Source: Cephalopachus bancanus
Lineage: Eukaryota > Chordata > Mammalia > Primates > Tarsiidae
Assembly (NCBI GenBank): GCA_027257055.1
Contig: JAPVLO010000019.1
Location: 10,125,001-10,189,000, forward strand
Length of the DNA stretch: 64,000 nt
Direction of reading: 5' to 3'
Shown here: in pieces, positions 62,234-64,000 of the stretch
How the letters are laid out: every line of letters begins with the position of its first letter
Numbering within the stretch: the stretch's first letter is position 1
The notes under the pieces: model-generated
The model's input: the letters and a program-made list of their open reading frames with translations, nothing else
What the model was told of the DNA's origin: nothing
Database searches by the model: none
Translations under genes and position numbers: made by a program

Positions 62234-64000
62234 GGGGAATCCTTAATAATACAATGCAAGAATTTATCTTCATATGGTTTCATGTAGATTTTCTTTCTTC
62301 AGTAGAAATATATATCCAAATCCCTCATACAATTGTTATCCATCTATTTTTACATTGTCTAAGGTTGGAATTTATTCATAATGCCTCATTAGCTGTTACT
62401 GGAAAACATGAACTTCCGTTAAAATTTTATTGGTAAATGGCTTGATGGAGATTAAAATATTATATATGAAATATCTTCCATGTCTTTAGGCTGTCTGGAA
62501 AGCATAAAAAAACTTTTACTAAATTATGGAATAAACCATCTATAATGAGCCAAATCAGGGGAATAAGTAGTACATCACTTTTTCCAAGAGACACATCCAA
62601 GCTTCCTTCATTTTTAGTCTTTAGAAGAAAAATGACGAAGTATGTAGCTAAATTTAAAGTATTATTTTAATGTTAACCTATTTTTATGCAGATCTCAGAG
62701 TTTTCACTGAGCTTGGACAACTTTTTCTCATTCTTAACTCTCAGAGTAGAGTTACTCTAGGTATTGGGCAAATTTGAAAATGAACTCTTTCAAACAATGA
62801 GAAGTCAGCTCCTCAGAAAAGGGCGAGGTGTTATAAAATTGCAAGCTATTATTTCAGTGGTGCCCTATTTTTGCTTCCAGGTTGCTTCTATTTAATGTAT
62901 CTTCCAGTAGTTTGTAATTTTCTTGCAGAAAGGAGACCAGATCCTGGCAGTATTTGACTTACCACCCACTTTATAGCTCAAATCAGTCAGACTTGCAGCT
63001 TTTCTTAAAATTTTCTTAAGCAACTCATGTGTAAGTTGAGGAAATCTTGAAACAATTTATGATATTTTCTTGATATCACGAAGACTTTTCTGGGGATATT
63101 TGGTTTCTAAGAGATTCCAAAATTAACACAGTCCTGAAGGACAATATTGGCTCATAGATGCAGTAATTTTTAAATATCTGTATTTTCTTTGAGTTGCCAT
63201 ATTTCATTTTTTTAATGCATGCAGTCTTCTCAGTAGTAGTGTTCCATTTTATGCAGAGCACTTGGGGCATTTACAAATACATTATAATTTAGATGAATTT
63301 TGCTAATAAATTCATTCATGAATAATTATTTGAGGTGTTTTTTTGTGTGTGGTTATTTTGGCCACAATATCTCTTTTCTGTAGAATCCCTTATAATCAAA
63401 GTATTGCCTTTCTTCTGAGCTTGTTTCAGTTGAAATATCTTACAGAAATGTCAAGAAATAACTTAGAGTTAAATTTGTTATTAAAACTGTGGCTGCCCCT
63501 TTATTGATGGCAAAGCATATAATTAAAATGTGACTTTGCTTTATTATAAAAATATATTTCTATTCAACAAGTGACATTAATTTTAATGCTTTATCATCAT
63601 CACTGTGAGATATGGCTTTGCTTTAAGTGGGCTCTTTATTTTTAGCTTTACTATCATTTCTAGGAACACTGTAACAGTAGACACAGTCACCACTGACAGT
63701 AAATAAGAGATATGCTACAGCAGCATAGGTGCTCAGATGACAAGGTGACAACAGGAAACTGCACTTTTAGTTACTCTATAAGGGCTACTCTCACTGAAAT
63801 CAGGAACAATAAATTACTGGGAATTTAGTGATTTCTATTATCTTGATATCTACCAGGCGTCGATGCCTCTGATATCAATTTTTGTCTTCTGTACATATCT
63901 ATAATTTCATCTTATTTTGTCATCTACCTATATTCACTTGAGCTTGTTTTTACCACCAGGGAATTTACTTTATACTATGTAATATTAAGTGCATTAGAAA
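62233..64000. other. Unique AT-rich intron sequence to the window edge
   Basis: No gene, repeat or promoter-like CpG block recognised. Confidence 0.5.

Larger units (their letters stand above)
51717..64000 (-). other. DLC1: Upstream intron of the DLC1 long-isoform transcript (partial)
   Basis: Sequence upstream of the coding exon on the minus strand. I see no CpG island, no GC-rich promoter-like block and no clear first exon with a donor in these 12 kb, so the long-isoform promoter is probably beyond position 64000. The block 54709-60600 is mostly L1. Confidence 0.55.

Noticed and set aside
51717..64000. First non-coding exon or promoter of the DLC1 long isoform
   Set aside because: I looked for a CpG-rich block with a minus-strand donor and found none convincing. 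It probably lies beyond the window.

Overview
This is a 64 kb stretch of AT-rich nuclear DNA from a primate. Dimeric Alu elements (restricted to primates) lie among mammal-wide ancient repeats (L2, MIR, MLT1, MER1, L1M) and many microsatellites. The younger Alu copies do not match the common monkey/ape, lemur or galago consensus sequences as I remember them, and the younger L1 copies share an unfamiliar 3' end. Together this suggests a non-simian primate, with tarsier my best guess; that is inference, not proof.

Only one protein-coding segment is convincing. It is a 1,023 bp coding exon on the minus strand (51591 down to 50569) encoding the N-terminal 341 residues of the long isoform of DLC1, a RhoGAP tumour suppressor. 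It has an intact frame, a strong splice donor, a plausible acceptor at 51717-51718, and a 125-base 5' leader with four short upstream ORFs. The SAM, RhoGAP and START domains are encoded further downstream in the gene, beyond position 1 of this window. So 1-50568 is read as a large intron after this exon, and 51717-64000 as upstream intron; no first exon or CpG island is seen there.

Layout on the + strand: 1-4250 unique sequence with a GA array. 4261-13615 holds a perfect hairpin, MER1, Alu, a stacked pair of L1 3' ends, and L2. 13615-20850 is mostly unique sequence with a few MIR, L2 and Alu. 20850-28000 is old L1 on both strands, broken up by Alus, one younger L1 and AC/GA arrays. 28000-34090 is quiet, with MIR and an MLT1 LTR. 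34090-36760 is a rearranged block: an Alu with an internal 41 bp hairpin, an inverted L2 duplication and a nested CpG-rich Alu. 36760-50560 is mostly unique. 50569-51716 is the DLC1 exon. 51717-54700 is unique. 54709-60600 is three younger L1 insertions plus a small polyadenylated retrocopy, and 60600-64000 is unique with a GT array.

I found no evidence for an undescribed gene system. The most interesting signals are structural: two perfect foldbacks, an L1 with a probable 3' transduction, a retrocopy whose 3' end resembles a retroviral LTR transcript, a twin-primed L1, a local inverted duplication, and the upstream-ORF-rich leader of the DLC1 exon.
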